NCBI GenBank assembly: GCA_036825155.1
Contig: DAISYU010000003.1
Coordinates: 1 to 64,000, forward strand
Length of the DNA: 64,000 nt
Origin: DSAD01 sp036825155
GTDB lineage: Bacteria; Desulfobacterota; Desulfomonilia; UBA1062
Direction of reading: 5' to 3'
In this document: positions 56,335-64,000 of the stretch, in pieces
How the letters are laid out: each line of letters starts with the position of its first letter
Position numbering within the stretch: position 1 is the first letter of the stretch
Translations under genes and position numbers: made by a program
The notes under the pieces: generated by a model
Databases searched by the model: none
What the model saw: the letters and a program-made list of their open reading frames with translations, nothing else
What the model was told of the DNA's origin: nothing

Positions 56335-56416
56335 AAAGATCGTGCGCCATTGAAATAGAATGATCGGAATTGTACAGCCACGCCAGGAAGGGCCCTCTGT
56401 GAAGAGAATCACTCAA

Positions 56417-56460
56417 GCCACCTCACGGCTTATAATACCAGACCAAAGCCGTGGGGTGGC
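56417..56460. other. 15-bp stem-loop downstream of the SatP-like gene
   Basis: GCCACCTCACGGCTT (56417-56431) pairs with AAGCCGTGGGGTGGC (56446-56460) with a single G-U pair and a 14-nt loop. No T-run follows, so it may be a Rho-influenced 3' end, a stabilising hairpin or a repeat element. The rest of 56335-56657 has no gene. Confidence 0.55.
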
Positions 56461-56600
56461 CCTACCCTCTGATTATATGAAAACAGAAAGAATTGTCAAT
56501 CTCTCCTCGAGATCCTTTTGAGAAATACTCGGATCAGTCCTATGTAAAGTTAGTACGTTTGTCGACGAAACCGATGCAGGTAAAAATCCGGTCAGTTGAG

Positions 56601-56647
56601 AGACTGCCCTTCACTGCCGTGCAACCTTAAAAGCTCAAGGGCAGTCT
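56601..56647. other. 11-bp inverted repeat near the end of the acidic protein gene
   Basis: AGACTGCCCTT (56601-56611) and AAGGGCAGTCT (56637-56647), loop 25 nt. It lies 11 nt after the stop of the minus-strand gene and may act as its transcript end, though no T-run is adjacent on the minus strand. Confidence 0.4.
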
Positions 56648-56657
56648 ACAATCACAA

Positions 56658-56948
56658 TTATTCCGCCGGGGCCTTGGGTTCTGCAAGCGGTCCGTACCAG
56701 GAAAGGCTCTCCAGGTCGGGATCATCGAGGAGCTGGACAAAGGAGTCTCCCATGGAGAGAATGACCAGCTTGCCGAGCAGCACCTCGGTCTCGTTCGGGT
56801 CCTCGAATTCCATCAGCTCTTCAATAAGCTCCTTGTCATCGGGCATCTGCACGACCTCAACGATACTCATCAGGACGGAGCCGTCCTCGTCACGGTCAGA
56901 AATCCAATAATATCCGGGTTCTTCAGGAAGTTTCTTTGTCCATTTCAT
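56658..56948 (-). CDS. Small acidic hypothetical protein
   Basis: A 96-residue protein rich in Asp and Glu, starting MKWTKKLPEEPGYYWISD and ending SWYGPLAEPKAPAE. No signal, membrane helix or known motif. The pattern W-x-x-x-L-P-x-x-P-G-Y-Y-W is seen in small proteins of unknown function. Coding is supported by AAGGTG before the ATG and by regular codon use. Two copies of a 14-bp repeat lie just upstream. Confidence 0.7.
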   Translation of the reverse strand: MKWTKKLPEEPGYYWISDRDEDGSVLMSIVEVVQMPDDKELIEELMEFEDPNETEVLLGKLVILSMGDSFVQLLDDPDLESLSWYGPLAEPKAPAE

Positions 56949-56960
56949 ATCTACACCTTC

Positions 56961-56988
56961 TTTATCTGTATTTGTTTATCTGTATTTG
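56961..56988. repeat. Perfect 14-bp tandem repeat upstream of the acidic protein
   Basis: TTTATCTGTATTTG occurs twice in tandem (56961-56974 and 56975-56988), 12 nt upstream of the minus-strand ATG at 56948. It could be an operator, or a simple duplication. The remaining stretch to 57456 (508 nt in all) shows no convincing gene; short frames on both strands lack ribosome-binding sites. Confidence 0.8.
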
Positions 56989-57456
56989 TTACGTTATGTT
57001 CGGGCTCTCTTATATGTTTGTTCAGACTATGGCAAGCCCTTTCTTCACGAAGGCCACTCCTTATCAAGAAAGGCATGGATTCACTCTGCACACCATGCTG
57101 TTTCTTCTTGAGCCGTCGCAGCCGCGACCATGAATACGTCATTGTCACAACCGTGATGAGCGATGATACTCCGGTAAACCAGAAGGTATCAGTGTATGTG
57201 TCATCTTTTCAGGAGCGCATATAGATATATCACCATGTTATCGATTACTTGATGAATATTTTCCCGTTACTCAAGGTGACCCTTTGATCTCGACTGTACC
57301 ATCACCTACTTGCCTTGTTCAGAACCCGGCATTATAATTATACATCCATAGCGCGTGCAATGTCGTATGCTACGAAGTTCTCATGACAGATCCGGCACCA
57401 CGAATCATATTCCAGCCTTCACTTTTTGAAAACGCCTGCCAGGAAGGAGGAATAGT

Positions 57457-58257
57457 ATGGAAGACAGGAGAATTCAGAACAGAATACACCCGCACCACCC
57501 CCTCAAGATCGACTTTACTCCGGAGGTAAATCCCGAGGTTTCTTCACAGGGTTTGATTGGTGATATCAGCAGGGGCGGCATGTATATCAATACCGATGAC
57601 AAACTCACGAGTGGTTATTGTGTTACTGCACGGATTCCTGGAGAAGATCTCCAGAACACTATATCCGTCGAGGGTATGGTGGTCCGCAGCGATGAGCATG
57701 GGATGGCCGTGAAATTTTCAACTCCCGGCAGCCGTGTAAAGGAGCTGATTGAAACTATCACCAGACATTCGGATACATCAGAGCCGCGCTTTCTCCTCAA
57801 GGCGGTGAAGAATCTCGATGATTTCCCCCTAAAGACCAGGATCGGCTATGGCATGGTTGTCGGGATCTTCATATTCAATCTGATCCTGCTGGCCATATTC
57901 ATCAACCATCCTATGGTGGGGGCCGGCATGGTGGGAATGGCATCCCTCTTCGGCGTGCTGCTGGCCAGCAGTATTCTTTCAAAAACCAATATGATCAGTA
58001 CCGATGATGTCCAGAAGGCCATCGTCATTTCGCTCATGATGATCTTCTTTGCCCTGTTGATGGTGGGTGGCAGAATAGACACAACCGTCCCCTTCATCAA
58101 GACCCTTGCCGAAGACGTTTGGCTCGTTATGGTCATTCTGGTCGGACTGTATATCAGCGGCCGTGCAGTAGAAAAGCTCGTGGATGTCTTTGTGAACATG
58201 AGGGCAAAGGGCATCAAACCCGAAGAGGTGAACGGTTCACATCTTGAATCACACTGA
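57457..58257 (+). CDS. PilZ domain membrane protein
   Basis: A 266-residue protein with an N-terminal PilZ domain (1-105) and a C-terminal membrane region of about four helices (about 128-150, 153-172, 184-204, 218-236). The c-di-GMP-binding signatures are present: RRIQNR (R4, R5, R9) and DISRGGM (D36, S38, G40). A membrane protein with an N-terminal cytoplasmic PilZ suggests c-di-GMP control of an envelope process. No partner gene is adjacent. AAGGAGG precedes the ATG. Confidence 0.85.
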   Translation: MEDRRIQNRIHPHHPLKIDFTPEVNPEVSSQGLIGDISRGGMYINTDDKLTSGYCVTARIPGEDLQNTISVEGMVVRSDEHGMAVKFSTPGSRVKELIETITRHSDTSEPRFLLKAVKNLDDFPLKTRIGYGMVVGIFIFNLILLAIFINHPMVGAGMVGMASLFGVLLASSILSKTNMISTDDVQKAIVISLMMIFFALLMVGGRIDTTVPFIKTLAEDVWLVMVILVGLYISGRAVEKLVDVFVNMRAKGIKPEEVNGSHLESH

Positions 58258-58352
58258 ACAAGGCCAATGACCTGTGTTTGAAGTGCACAACGAGATCATG
58301 CGTCTTCCCTCAGCATGATTGCATTTTTTTAAGTGTTGCCAGTCCCCTGTTC

Positions 58353-59213
58353 CTAATCGGCCCAGAAGTCCTTTGCCAGTGCCCTGCGCGTCTGCCAGAT
58401 AGACCCCTTTGATGCAAAATCTCGTACCCCGCTGCCCCTGTCTGCATCACAGACCTCCCAGAAGCCGTTTACCGCACCGCTCAATCCCGCAGAGAGCATC
58501 TCGAAACCCTGGGCAGTGTACAGATCGGTCTCACTCCCGCGGTTGATGATGTATTTGAGCTGCCTGCATGCCTGCTGATTCTTTGAACGGAGCACCTTCA
58601 GCAGGGCCTCGACCTCTTCATCAAGCCTGTCATCAGCTACCACGCGGTTCCACAATCCCCAGTCCACCGCTCGCCAGGCTGGCATAAGCGCACCGATTAT
58701 GTTGATTTGCTTTGTCCTCCTCTTGCCGATGTATCTACAAAGACGTGTGGTACCTCCCCATCCCGGGGTAATCCCACTGTCCACCTCAGGCATGCCCCAG
58801 CGCGCCCTCTGGGTTGCGATCACGAAATCGCATGCCATGGTGATCTCGAGTCCACCGCCCACTGCCATGCCATCTACCGCACTGATGGTCAGTTTATCCA
58901 GCTCTTCCAAAGCATTTGCCATGTCCTGATAAATCCGCACTCTTCTCATCACCCCGTTTGCGCCCTGCGTGCTGTTGCCGTATTCGTCATCCCCCCACCT
59001 GATCATCTCCTTGATATCGTCCCCGGCACAAAAGGTGCCGCCGGCACCTTTGATGACCACGAATTTGATGTCTGTCGATCTCTTGATTTTCTGGATTGCA
59101 TCTACAAGCATGTCGGACAGCTCAATGCTCAGTGCATTGCGGACTTCAGGCCTGTTTAGAACGATTGTTGCCGTGTCACCCTCCATTGTTACCAGCAATG
59201 GTTTTTCTGTCAT
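58353..59213 (-). CDS. Enoyl-CoA hydratase/isomerase family protein
   Basis: A 286-residue crotonase-fold protein. The oxyanion-hole segments are CAGDDIKEM (about 62-70) and AVGGGLEIT (about 117-125). Both catalytic glutamates of hydratases appear, E123 (GGGLEI) and E143 (GMPEVDSG), so hydration of an enoyl-CoA is plausible. An extra loop (about 72-95, IRWGDDEYGNSTQGANG) is unlike typical short hydratases. ATG 59213 is preceded by GGGGAGG 5 nt upstream; a GTG two codons earlier is less likely. It could serve the beta-oxidation genes nearby. Confidence 0.88.
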   Translation of the reverse strand: MTEKPLLVTMEGDTATIVLNRPEVRNALSIELSDMLVDAIQKIKRSTDIKFVVIKGAGGTFCAGDDIKEMIRWGDDEYGNSTQGANGVMRRVRIYQDMANALEELDKLTISAVDGMAVGGGLEITMACDFVIATQRARWGMPEVDSGITPGWGGTTRLCRYIGKRRTKQINIIGALMPAWRAVDWGLWNRVVADDRLDEEVEALLKVLRSKNQQACRQLKYIINRGSETDLYTAQGFEMLSAGLSGAVNGFWEVCDADRGSGVRDFASKGSIWQTRRALAKDFWAD

Positions 59214-59285
59214 ACACACCTCCCCTCACTTAAAAAATAAACAGCAGAGCCACCTCAGGCAATCATTGGACGGTATAACGCTTCT

Positions 59286-59557
59286 CTATTGTCTATCAAA
59301 AGAATGTTGAATATGCCTTGATCTATAATAAAAAGTCATACCGATATTACTCGGCTCAGACACAATGGGGCCCCTTGAAGCCAGTGAGCGAGCTACGGGA
59401 AAATCCGATAAACGAGCAATTCCTGTCTGAACGAGGCGAAGCCGAGAGAGTTTAATTGCGAGCGGATTTTCTCTTAGTGAGCGAACAAACTCCGTCAAGA
59501 GTGGCTTCTTGGGGTGCCCTTTCTTTGGTTCCGTTTCTTTGGGCATGCAAAGAAATG
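59286..59557. repeat. Possible dispersed intergenic repeat beside tRNA-Arg
   Basis: This stretch has an 86-codon minus-strand frame (MPKETEPKKGHPKK...), but the hairpin TTTCTTTG-GGCATG-CAAAGAAA (59534-59555) and sentence-like recurring motifs such as CTTTCTTTGG look like intergenic repeat families I have seen in other deltaproteobacteria. Only one copy is in this window. I do not think it encodes a protein. It occupies most of the gap between the crotonase gene and the tRNA. Confidence 0.45.
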
Positions 59558-59569
59558 AACAAAACAGAG

Positions 59570-59643
59570 TGCGCCCAGCAGGACTCGAACCTGCGACCTT
59601 CGGATTCGTAGTCCGACGCTCTATCCAGCTGAGCTATGGGCGC
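59570..59643 (-). tRNA. tRNA-Arg (anticodon ACG)
   Basis: On the minus strand: acceptor GCGCCCA/TGGGCGC, D-arm, anticodon stem TCGGA/TCCGA with loop CTACGAA (anticodon ACG, reading CGU/CGC/CGA after deamination), T-arm with GGTTCGAGTCC, and discriminator A. CCA is not encoded. It is 74 nt long. Confidence 0.95.
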
Positions 59644-59706
59644 ATACCAAAATGACCCTGCTTATATAGAAGGATTTGTCCAAAGAGTCAATAATACATA
59701 TGCAAA

Positions 59707-59730
59707 GGGGGACCTTTTTTAAGGTCCCCC
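59707..59730 (-). terminator. Terminator after atpC
   Basis: GGGGGACCTT (59707-59716), loop TTTT, AAGGTCCCCC (59721-59730): a perfect 10-bp stem just downstream of atpC. On the minus strand it is followed by TTTGCATATG, only a short U-run. Confidence 0.7.
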
Positions 59731-59764
59731 TGCTTCCTGTATTACATGGAGTTAAGCGCTATGT

Positions 59765-60187
59765 TTACGATACCTTGTGCCAGTTATCAACAACCCTGAG
59801 TTTTACCTCGGCCTTTTTCACCTTGCTGTCCCACTTCGCATAATCGGGATCTTCCTTGGTGAGGCCTTTCAATTTCTCCTGGGCCTGATCGAGCTCTTTC
59901 TTTACCGCATCAGTGTCAACATCCTCGGCAAGGATTGCCGACTCTGCAAGGATAATCACCCTGTCAGAGATGACCTCGGCAAAACCACCGCCTACCGCCA
60001 TATAGATATCCCTGTCCTCGGCCTTTGCGATGATCTGGCCGGGCCTGAGCGTCGTGAGGAACGGCGTGTGTCCGAGCAAGACCCCGAATTCACCTGCGCT
60101 TCCCGGTGCTATTACCTCGGTAACCTTGCGGCTGAGCACTGCCTTCTCAGGGGTAACTATGTCGAGCTGCATATAATCTTCAGCCAT
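59765..60187 (-). CDS. atpC: ATP synthase F1 epsilon subunit
   Basis: A 140-residue epsilon subunit: N-terminal beta-sandwich (1-85; LDIVTPEKAVLSRKVTEVIAPG, GEFGVLLGHTPFLTTLRPG) and a C-terminal helical hairpin (about 90-135). It inhibits and couples F1 rotation. AGGGGG lies 7 nt before the ATG; the gene follows atpD by 16 nt. Confidence 0.96.
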   Translation of the reverse strand: MAEDYMQLDIVTPEKAVLSRKVTEVIAPGSAGEFGVLLGHTPFLTTLRPGQIIAKAEDRDIYMAVGGGFAEVISDRVIILAESAILAEDVDTDAVKKELDQAQEKLKGLTKEDPDYAKWDSKVKKAEVKLRVVDNWHKVS

Positions 60188-60203
60188 TTTGTAACCCCCT
60201 TTT

Positions 60204-61613
60204 TTAATCTTCTGCCAGTTTCTTTGCTTTTTCTACAACTTCCTCGATGGTGCCCACCATGTAGAATGCCTGCTCCGGCAGATCGTCCATTTCACCGGCA
60301 ACAATCTTCTTGAAGCCGTCAATGGTGTCTTTGAGTTCCACATATTTACCCGGCATACCGGTAAACTGCTCGGCAACGCTGAATGACTGAGACAGGAACC
60401 TCTGGATCTTTCGTGCCCTGGATACGACCAGCTTGTCATCTTCGGAAAGCTCGTCCATACCGAGGATGGCGATGATGTCCTGGAGCTCCTTGTACTTCTG
60501 CAGGATCTGCTGGACTTCACGGGCTGTCCTGTAGTGCTCTTCACCCACGATCTTCGGATCAAGGATTCTCGAGGTCGAGTCAAGCGGGTCCACAGCCGGG
60601 TAGATTCCGAGCTCAACGATCTGGCGGGAAAGAACTGTCGTTGCATCAAGATGTGAGAATGTCGTGGCCGGTGCAGGGTCTGTCAAGTCGTCTGCAGGCA
60701 CGTAAATGGCCTGTACCGAGGTGATGGAACCCTTTGTCGTAGAGGTAATCCGCTCCTGTAACTCACCCATGTCAGTTCCCAGTGTAGGCTGGTATCCAAC
60801 GGCGGAAGGCATGCGGCCCAGCAGAGCTGACACCTCCATACCTGCCTGGGTGAACCGGAAGATGTTGTCGATGAACAGCAGCACGTCCTGGTTCTGCTCG
60901 TCACGGAAGTATTCTGCAACGGCAAGTCCGGACAGCCCGACTCGTGCGCGTGCTCCCGGAGGCTCGTTCATCTGGCCGTAAACAAGGGCTGTCTTGTCGA
61001 TAACGCCGGACTCTTTCATCTCGAGCCACAGGTCGTTTCCTTCACGGGTGCGCTCACCCACGCCTGCGAACACCGAGTAACCGCCATGTTTCGAGGCGAT
61101 GTTGTGGATCAGCTCCATGATGAAAACCGTCTTTCCAACACCGGCGCCGCCGAACAGGCCGATCTTTCCGCCCCTCATATAGGGGGTCAGAAGGTCGATG
61201 ACCTTAATGCCGGTCACGAAGGAATCAATGGATGTACTCTGATCCGTGAACTCCGGCGGTTCCCGGTGAATCGGATAGCGCTTTTCGGAATCGACAGGCC
61301 CTGCCTCGTCCACGGGCTTTCCAACAACGTTGAGGATTCTGCCCAGAACTGCGTCGCCGACAGGAATGCTGATGGGAGCGCCGGTGTCCTTCACCTTCAT
61401 CCCCCGTACCAGGCCGTCTGTGGAATCCATAGCGATTGTTCTGACAGTCCGGTCTCCCAGGTGCTGTGCAACTTCGAGCACGAGGTTGTCTTCTTCATCA
61501 GAAAGAAACGGATTCGATACAAACAGTGCGTTATATATATCCGGTAGTTCTCCTTGGTCAAAGGTCACGTCAACAACAGCGCCGATAACCTGTGATATTT
61601 TCCCAATCTCCAT
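60204..61613 (-). CDS. atpD: ATP synthase F1 beta subunit
   Basis: A 469-residue catalytic subunit. P-loop GGAGVGKT (about 152-159), catalytic glutamate region VGERTREGNDL, Walker B LLFID, and the signature PAPATTFSHLDATT are all intact. Length and order are normal. GGAG lies 7 nt before the ATG. Confidence 0.98.
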   Translation of the reverse strand: MEIGKISQVIGAVVDVTFDQGELPDIYNALFVSNPFLSDEEDNLVLEVAQHLGDRTVRTIAMDSTDGLVRGMKVKDTGAPISIPVGDAVLGRILNVVGKPVDEAGPVDSEKRYPIHREPPEFTDQSTSIDSFVTGIKVIDLLTPYMRGGKIGLFGGAGVGKTVFIMELIHNIASKHGGYSVFAGVGERTREGNDLWLEMKESGVIDKTALVYGQMNEPPGARARVGLSGLAVAEYFRDEQNQDVLLFIDNIFRFTQAGMEVSALLGRMPSAVGYQPTLGTDMGELQERITSTTKGSITSVQAIYVPADDLTDPAPATTFSHLDATTVLSRQIVELGIYPAVDPLDSTSRILDPKIVGEEHYRTAREVQQILQKYKELQDIIAILGMDELSEDDKLVVSRARKIQRFLSQSFSVAEQFTGMPGKYVELKDTIDGFKKIVAGEMDDLPEQAFYMVGTIEEVVEKAKKLAED

Positions 61614-61649
61614 AGGCTCACTCCTTTTCGCTTAATTCAATTCCTTATT

Positions 61650-62510
61650 TTAACCTTTTAAGGCTTCAGCTCCGCCCACAACCTCCATCAACTCGGTGGT
61701 AATGGCAGCCTGTCTTGCCCTGTTGTACTTGATACTGAGTTTTTCGATCATCTCACCTGCATTGCCCGATGCACTTTCCATGGCAGTCATCCGTGCACCA
61801 TGCTCGGATGCGGCAGATTCCAGCAGAGCCCGGTAGAAGAATATCTTGAGGCTCATGGGCAACAGTGCATCGAGAAGAACGTCCTCTGATGGTTCATAGA
61901 GGTATTCCACATTGATCATCTCATCATCGGACTCAATGCGCTCTACCGGCAGGACCACGTCTTGATGAAGGATCTGCGTCATGGCTGATTTGAACTCATT
62001 GAAAATGATGGTCAGCTCGTCGTATTCTTCCTTGATGTACCCTTCGATGAGGTCGTTCCCGATATCAGAGGCCAACTCATATGACGGGGTCCCAATCGCG
62101 ATCGACTTTCGTATGGGTATGTTCTTGCGTTTGAAGAAATCCTGAGCTCTCTTCCCGATCAGCACCAGAGAAAGTTCCTCATAACGGCCCTGATTTTCCT
62201 TGATAAAACTCTCAGCCTTCCTGAATACATTCTGGTTAAAGGAGCCGCACAGGCCTCTGTCGGATGCAATCACGACCAGGACCCCTCTCTTCGGCTCCCT
62301 TACCCGTAAAAGAGGATGCATATCAGGATTCGTTCTCGTTACCAGAGAGATCAGGACCTCATTCGTCTTTATGGCATAGGGTCTTGCGGCAATGATATCG
62401 CTCTGTGCCCTCCTGAGCTTTGCAGCCGCAACCATGCGCATGGCCGAGGTTATCTGCTCTGTCTTTTGAACAGAGTTAATCCTATTCTTTAAGTCCTTTA
62501 GACTAGCCAT
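61650..62510 (-). CDS. atpG: ATP synthase F1 gamma subunit
   Basis: A 286-residue rotor subunit: N-terminal coiled-coil half (MASLKDLKNRINSVQKTEQI, TSAMRMVAAAKLRRAQ), central Rossmann part (VIASDRGLCGSFN), and C-terminal half (ESASGNAGEMIEKLSIKYNR, ARQAAITTELMEVVGGAEAL). GGAGAGG lies before the ATG and atpA ends 12 nt upstream. Confidence 0.97.
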   Translation of the reverse strand: MASLKDLKNRINSVQKTEQITSAMRMVAAAKLRRAQSDIIAARPYAIKTNEVLISLVTRTNPDMHPLLRVREPKRGVLVVIASDRGLCGSFNQNVFRKAESFIKENQGRYEELSLVLIGKRAQDFFKRKNIPIRKSIAIGTPSYELASDIGNDLIEGYIKEEYDELTIIFNEFKSAMTQILHQDVVLPVERIESDDEMINVEYLYEPSEDVLLDALLPMSLKIFFYRALLESAASEHGARMTAMESASGNAGEMIEKLSIKYNRARQAAITTELMEVVGGAEALKG

Positions 62511-62522
62511 CCTCTCTCCCCA

Positions 62523-64000
62523 TTATTCTTCTGTTACGAATATCTTCTTGAACTCACCTATGGCATCTTTCAGTGCCTTTTCCGTATCGGATTCCAGAAC
62601 GCCGGTTTCAGCTATAGACTTCAAGATATCCGCTTGCTTGTTTTCGAGGTATACGAAGAACTGCTCCTCAAAGCTGCCGATCACCGACGGATCATATTCG
62701 TCGAGATACCCATTGGTACCGACATAGATGATTGCCACCTGTTTCTCGACTGGCAGGGGTTTGTACTGCGGCTGCTTGAGCATCTCCATCAATCGTGCAC
62801 CACGGTTGAGCTGTGCCTGTGTTGCCTTGTCCAGGTCTGAACCGAACTGGGAGAATGCGGCGAGCTCTCTGTACTGGGCCAGGTCGAGTCGCAGGGTACC
62901 TGCAACCTTCTTCATGGCCTTGATCTGTGCGTTTCCACCAACACGGGATACCGAGATACCCACGTTGATCGCCGGACGGAAACCGGAGTAGAACAGGTCG
63001 GTATCGAGGAATATCTGACCGTCGGTAATGGAAATAACGTTGGTGGGAATGTATGCGGAAACGTCACCGGCCTGGGTCTCAACGATCGGCAGTGCCGTGA
63101 GTGATCCGCCGCCCATGTCGTCACTGTACTTTGCAGCGCGCTCGAGGAGTCGTGAATGCAGGTAGAAAACGTCGCCGGGGAATGCTTCGCGTCCCGGAGG
63201 TCTTCTCAGCAGCAGAGACAGCTGGCGATAGGCCTGTGCCTGCTTGGTAAGGTCATCGTAGATGCACAGTGCATGGCCGCCTCTGTTCATGTAGTACTCA
63301 CCAATAGCAGCGCCGGCATACGGAGCGATGTACTGCAGAGGTGCCGGATCCGAAGCGGTAGCTGCAACCACGACGGTATATTCCATGGCGCCGAACTGTT
63401 CCAGGGTTGCCACAACCTGGGCCACTGTAGACTGTTTCTGGCCGATTGCAACGTAGATACAGATAACGCCTGTACCCTTCTGGTTGATGATGGTGTCGAT
63501 GGCCAGTGCGGTCTTTCCGGTCTGGCGGTCGCCGATGATAAGCTCACGCTGACCTCTTCCGATGGGGGTCATGGCATCGATGGATTTCAAACCGGTCTGC
63601 AGAGGCTCTTTCACCGGCTGTCTTTTGACGATACCGGGAGCCTTGATGTCAACCACACGGTTCTCTGATGACTCGATGGGACCCTTGCCGTCGATGGGTT
63701 CACCGATAGCATTGACCACGCGGCCGAGAACATTTTCTCCCACAGGGATCTCAACGATCCTCTTGGTCCTCTTCACCTGGTCGCCTTCTTTGATGCCAAC
63801 GGTTTCACCAAAAAGAACGCACCCTACGTTATCCTCTTCCAGGTTAAGGGCCATGCCCATTACGCCGCCAGGAAACTCGATGAGCTCAGACGACATCACG
63901 TTCCTGAGACCATAGATACGGGCAATACCGTCACCGACACTCAGGATGGTACCGGTTTCGGCGACATCTATCTCTTTCTCATACCCCTTAATCTGGTCCT
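62523..64000 (-). CDS. atpA: ATP synthase F1 alpha subunit (5' end outside window)
   Basis: Partial gene: 491 codons are visible, and the reading frame continues past the window edge (last visible residues DQIKGYEKEIDVAETG). About 15-20 N-terminal residues are missing. The P-loop GDRQTGKT, DDLTKQA, RRPPGREAFPGD and SVSRVGGNAQ are intact. The alpha subunit forms the non-catalytic sites of F1. Upstream genes (atpH, atpF) probably lie beyond 64000. Confidence 0.98.
   Translation of the reverse strand, partial: DQIKGYEKEIDVAETGTILSVGDGIARIYGLRNVMSSELIEFPGGVMGMALNLEEDNVGCVLFGETVGIKEGDQVKRTKRIVEIPVGENVLGRVVNAIGEPIDGKGPIESSENRVVDIKAPGIVKRQPVKEPLQTGLKSIDAMTPIGRGQRELIIGDRQTGKTALAIDTIINQKGTGVICIYVAIGQKQSTVAQVVATLEQFGAMEYTVVVAATASDPAPLQYIAPYAGAAIGEYYMNRGGHALCIYDDLTKQAQAYRQLSLLLRRPPGREAFPGDVFYLHSRLLERAAKYSDDMGGGSLTALPIVETQAGDVSAYIPTNVISITDGQIFLDTDLFYSGFRPAINVGISVSRVGGNAQIKAMKKVAGTLRLDLAQYRELAAFSQFGSDLDKATQAQLNRGARLMEMLKQPQYKPLPVEKQVAIIYVGTNGYLDEYDPSVIGSFEEQFFVYLENKQADILKSIAETGVLESDTEKALKDAIGEFKKIFVTEE

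Noticed and set aside
56951..57224. Short overlapping frames on both strands (65-68 codons)
   Set aside because: No ribosome-binding sites, no recognisable motif, and they overlap each other antisense.

Overview
The window is a 64 kb piece of a draft bacterial scaffold (one run of 100 N at 55300-55399) with about 52 protein genes, two tRNAs and at least one candidate small RNA. It looks like a Gram-negative anaerobe of the Desulfobacterota ('Deltaproteobacteria'), possibly a syntroph or sulfate reducer. This is inference from content: a Tol-Pal system and meso-DAP-type MurE (Gram-negative envelope), a complete dcw cluster, paralogous acyl-CoA dehydrogenases and acyl-CoA ligases, a sodium-pumping decarboxylase and a bacterial XPB helicase. 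No species can be named from the sequence alone.

Layout. 1-9079 (minus strand): tRNA-Leu, a glucan phosphorylase, a cytidylate-kinase-like protein and the Tol-Pal genes in transcription order tolQ-tolR-tolA-tolB-pal-cpoB, headed by an NtrB-type sensor kinase. 9186-25446 (plus strand): the division and cell-wall cluster mraZ-rsmH-ftsL-ftsI-murE-murF-mraY-(44-aa ORF)-murD-ftsW-murG-murC-murB-ftsQ-ftsA-ftsZ, tightly packed with many overlaps and preceded by a strong promoter with a three-repeat MraZ operator. 25454-33501: an unassigned ORF, an NDP-forming acyl-CoA synthetase subunit, an OFA-type transporter, a secreted PKD-repeat protein, a LOG-like protein and an M48 protease. 33496-36922 (minus): XPB helicase with its helicase-associated partner. 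37272-42201: two glycosyltransferases, a lone receiver protein, a PHP phosphoesterase, cysteine synthase and a putative sigma-54-driven small RNA.

42381-53251 (plus) is a carboxylic-acid catabolism region: two acyl-CoA dehydrogenases, two AMP-forming acyl-CoA ligases and an oadG-oadA-oadB sodium-translocating decarboxylase. It is followed by a divergent DMT transporter/TetR pair. After the gap come an acetate-uptake-like membrane protein, a small acidic protein, a PilZ membrane protein, an enoyl-CoA hydratase and tRNA-Arg. The window ends in the F1 part of ATP synthase (atpA-atpG-atpD-atpC, minus strand; atpA runs off the edge).

How the parts may connect: acyl-CoA ligases, dehydrogenases and the hydratase would perform beta-oxidation-like chemistry, and decarboxylation would export sodium ions. 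The genes less explained by known biology are the short sigma-54/terminator unit near 40.9 kb, the small ORF between mraY and murD, and the exported barrel-sandwich-like extension on OadB. I saw no CRISPR array, transposase, prophage or rRNA.
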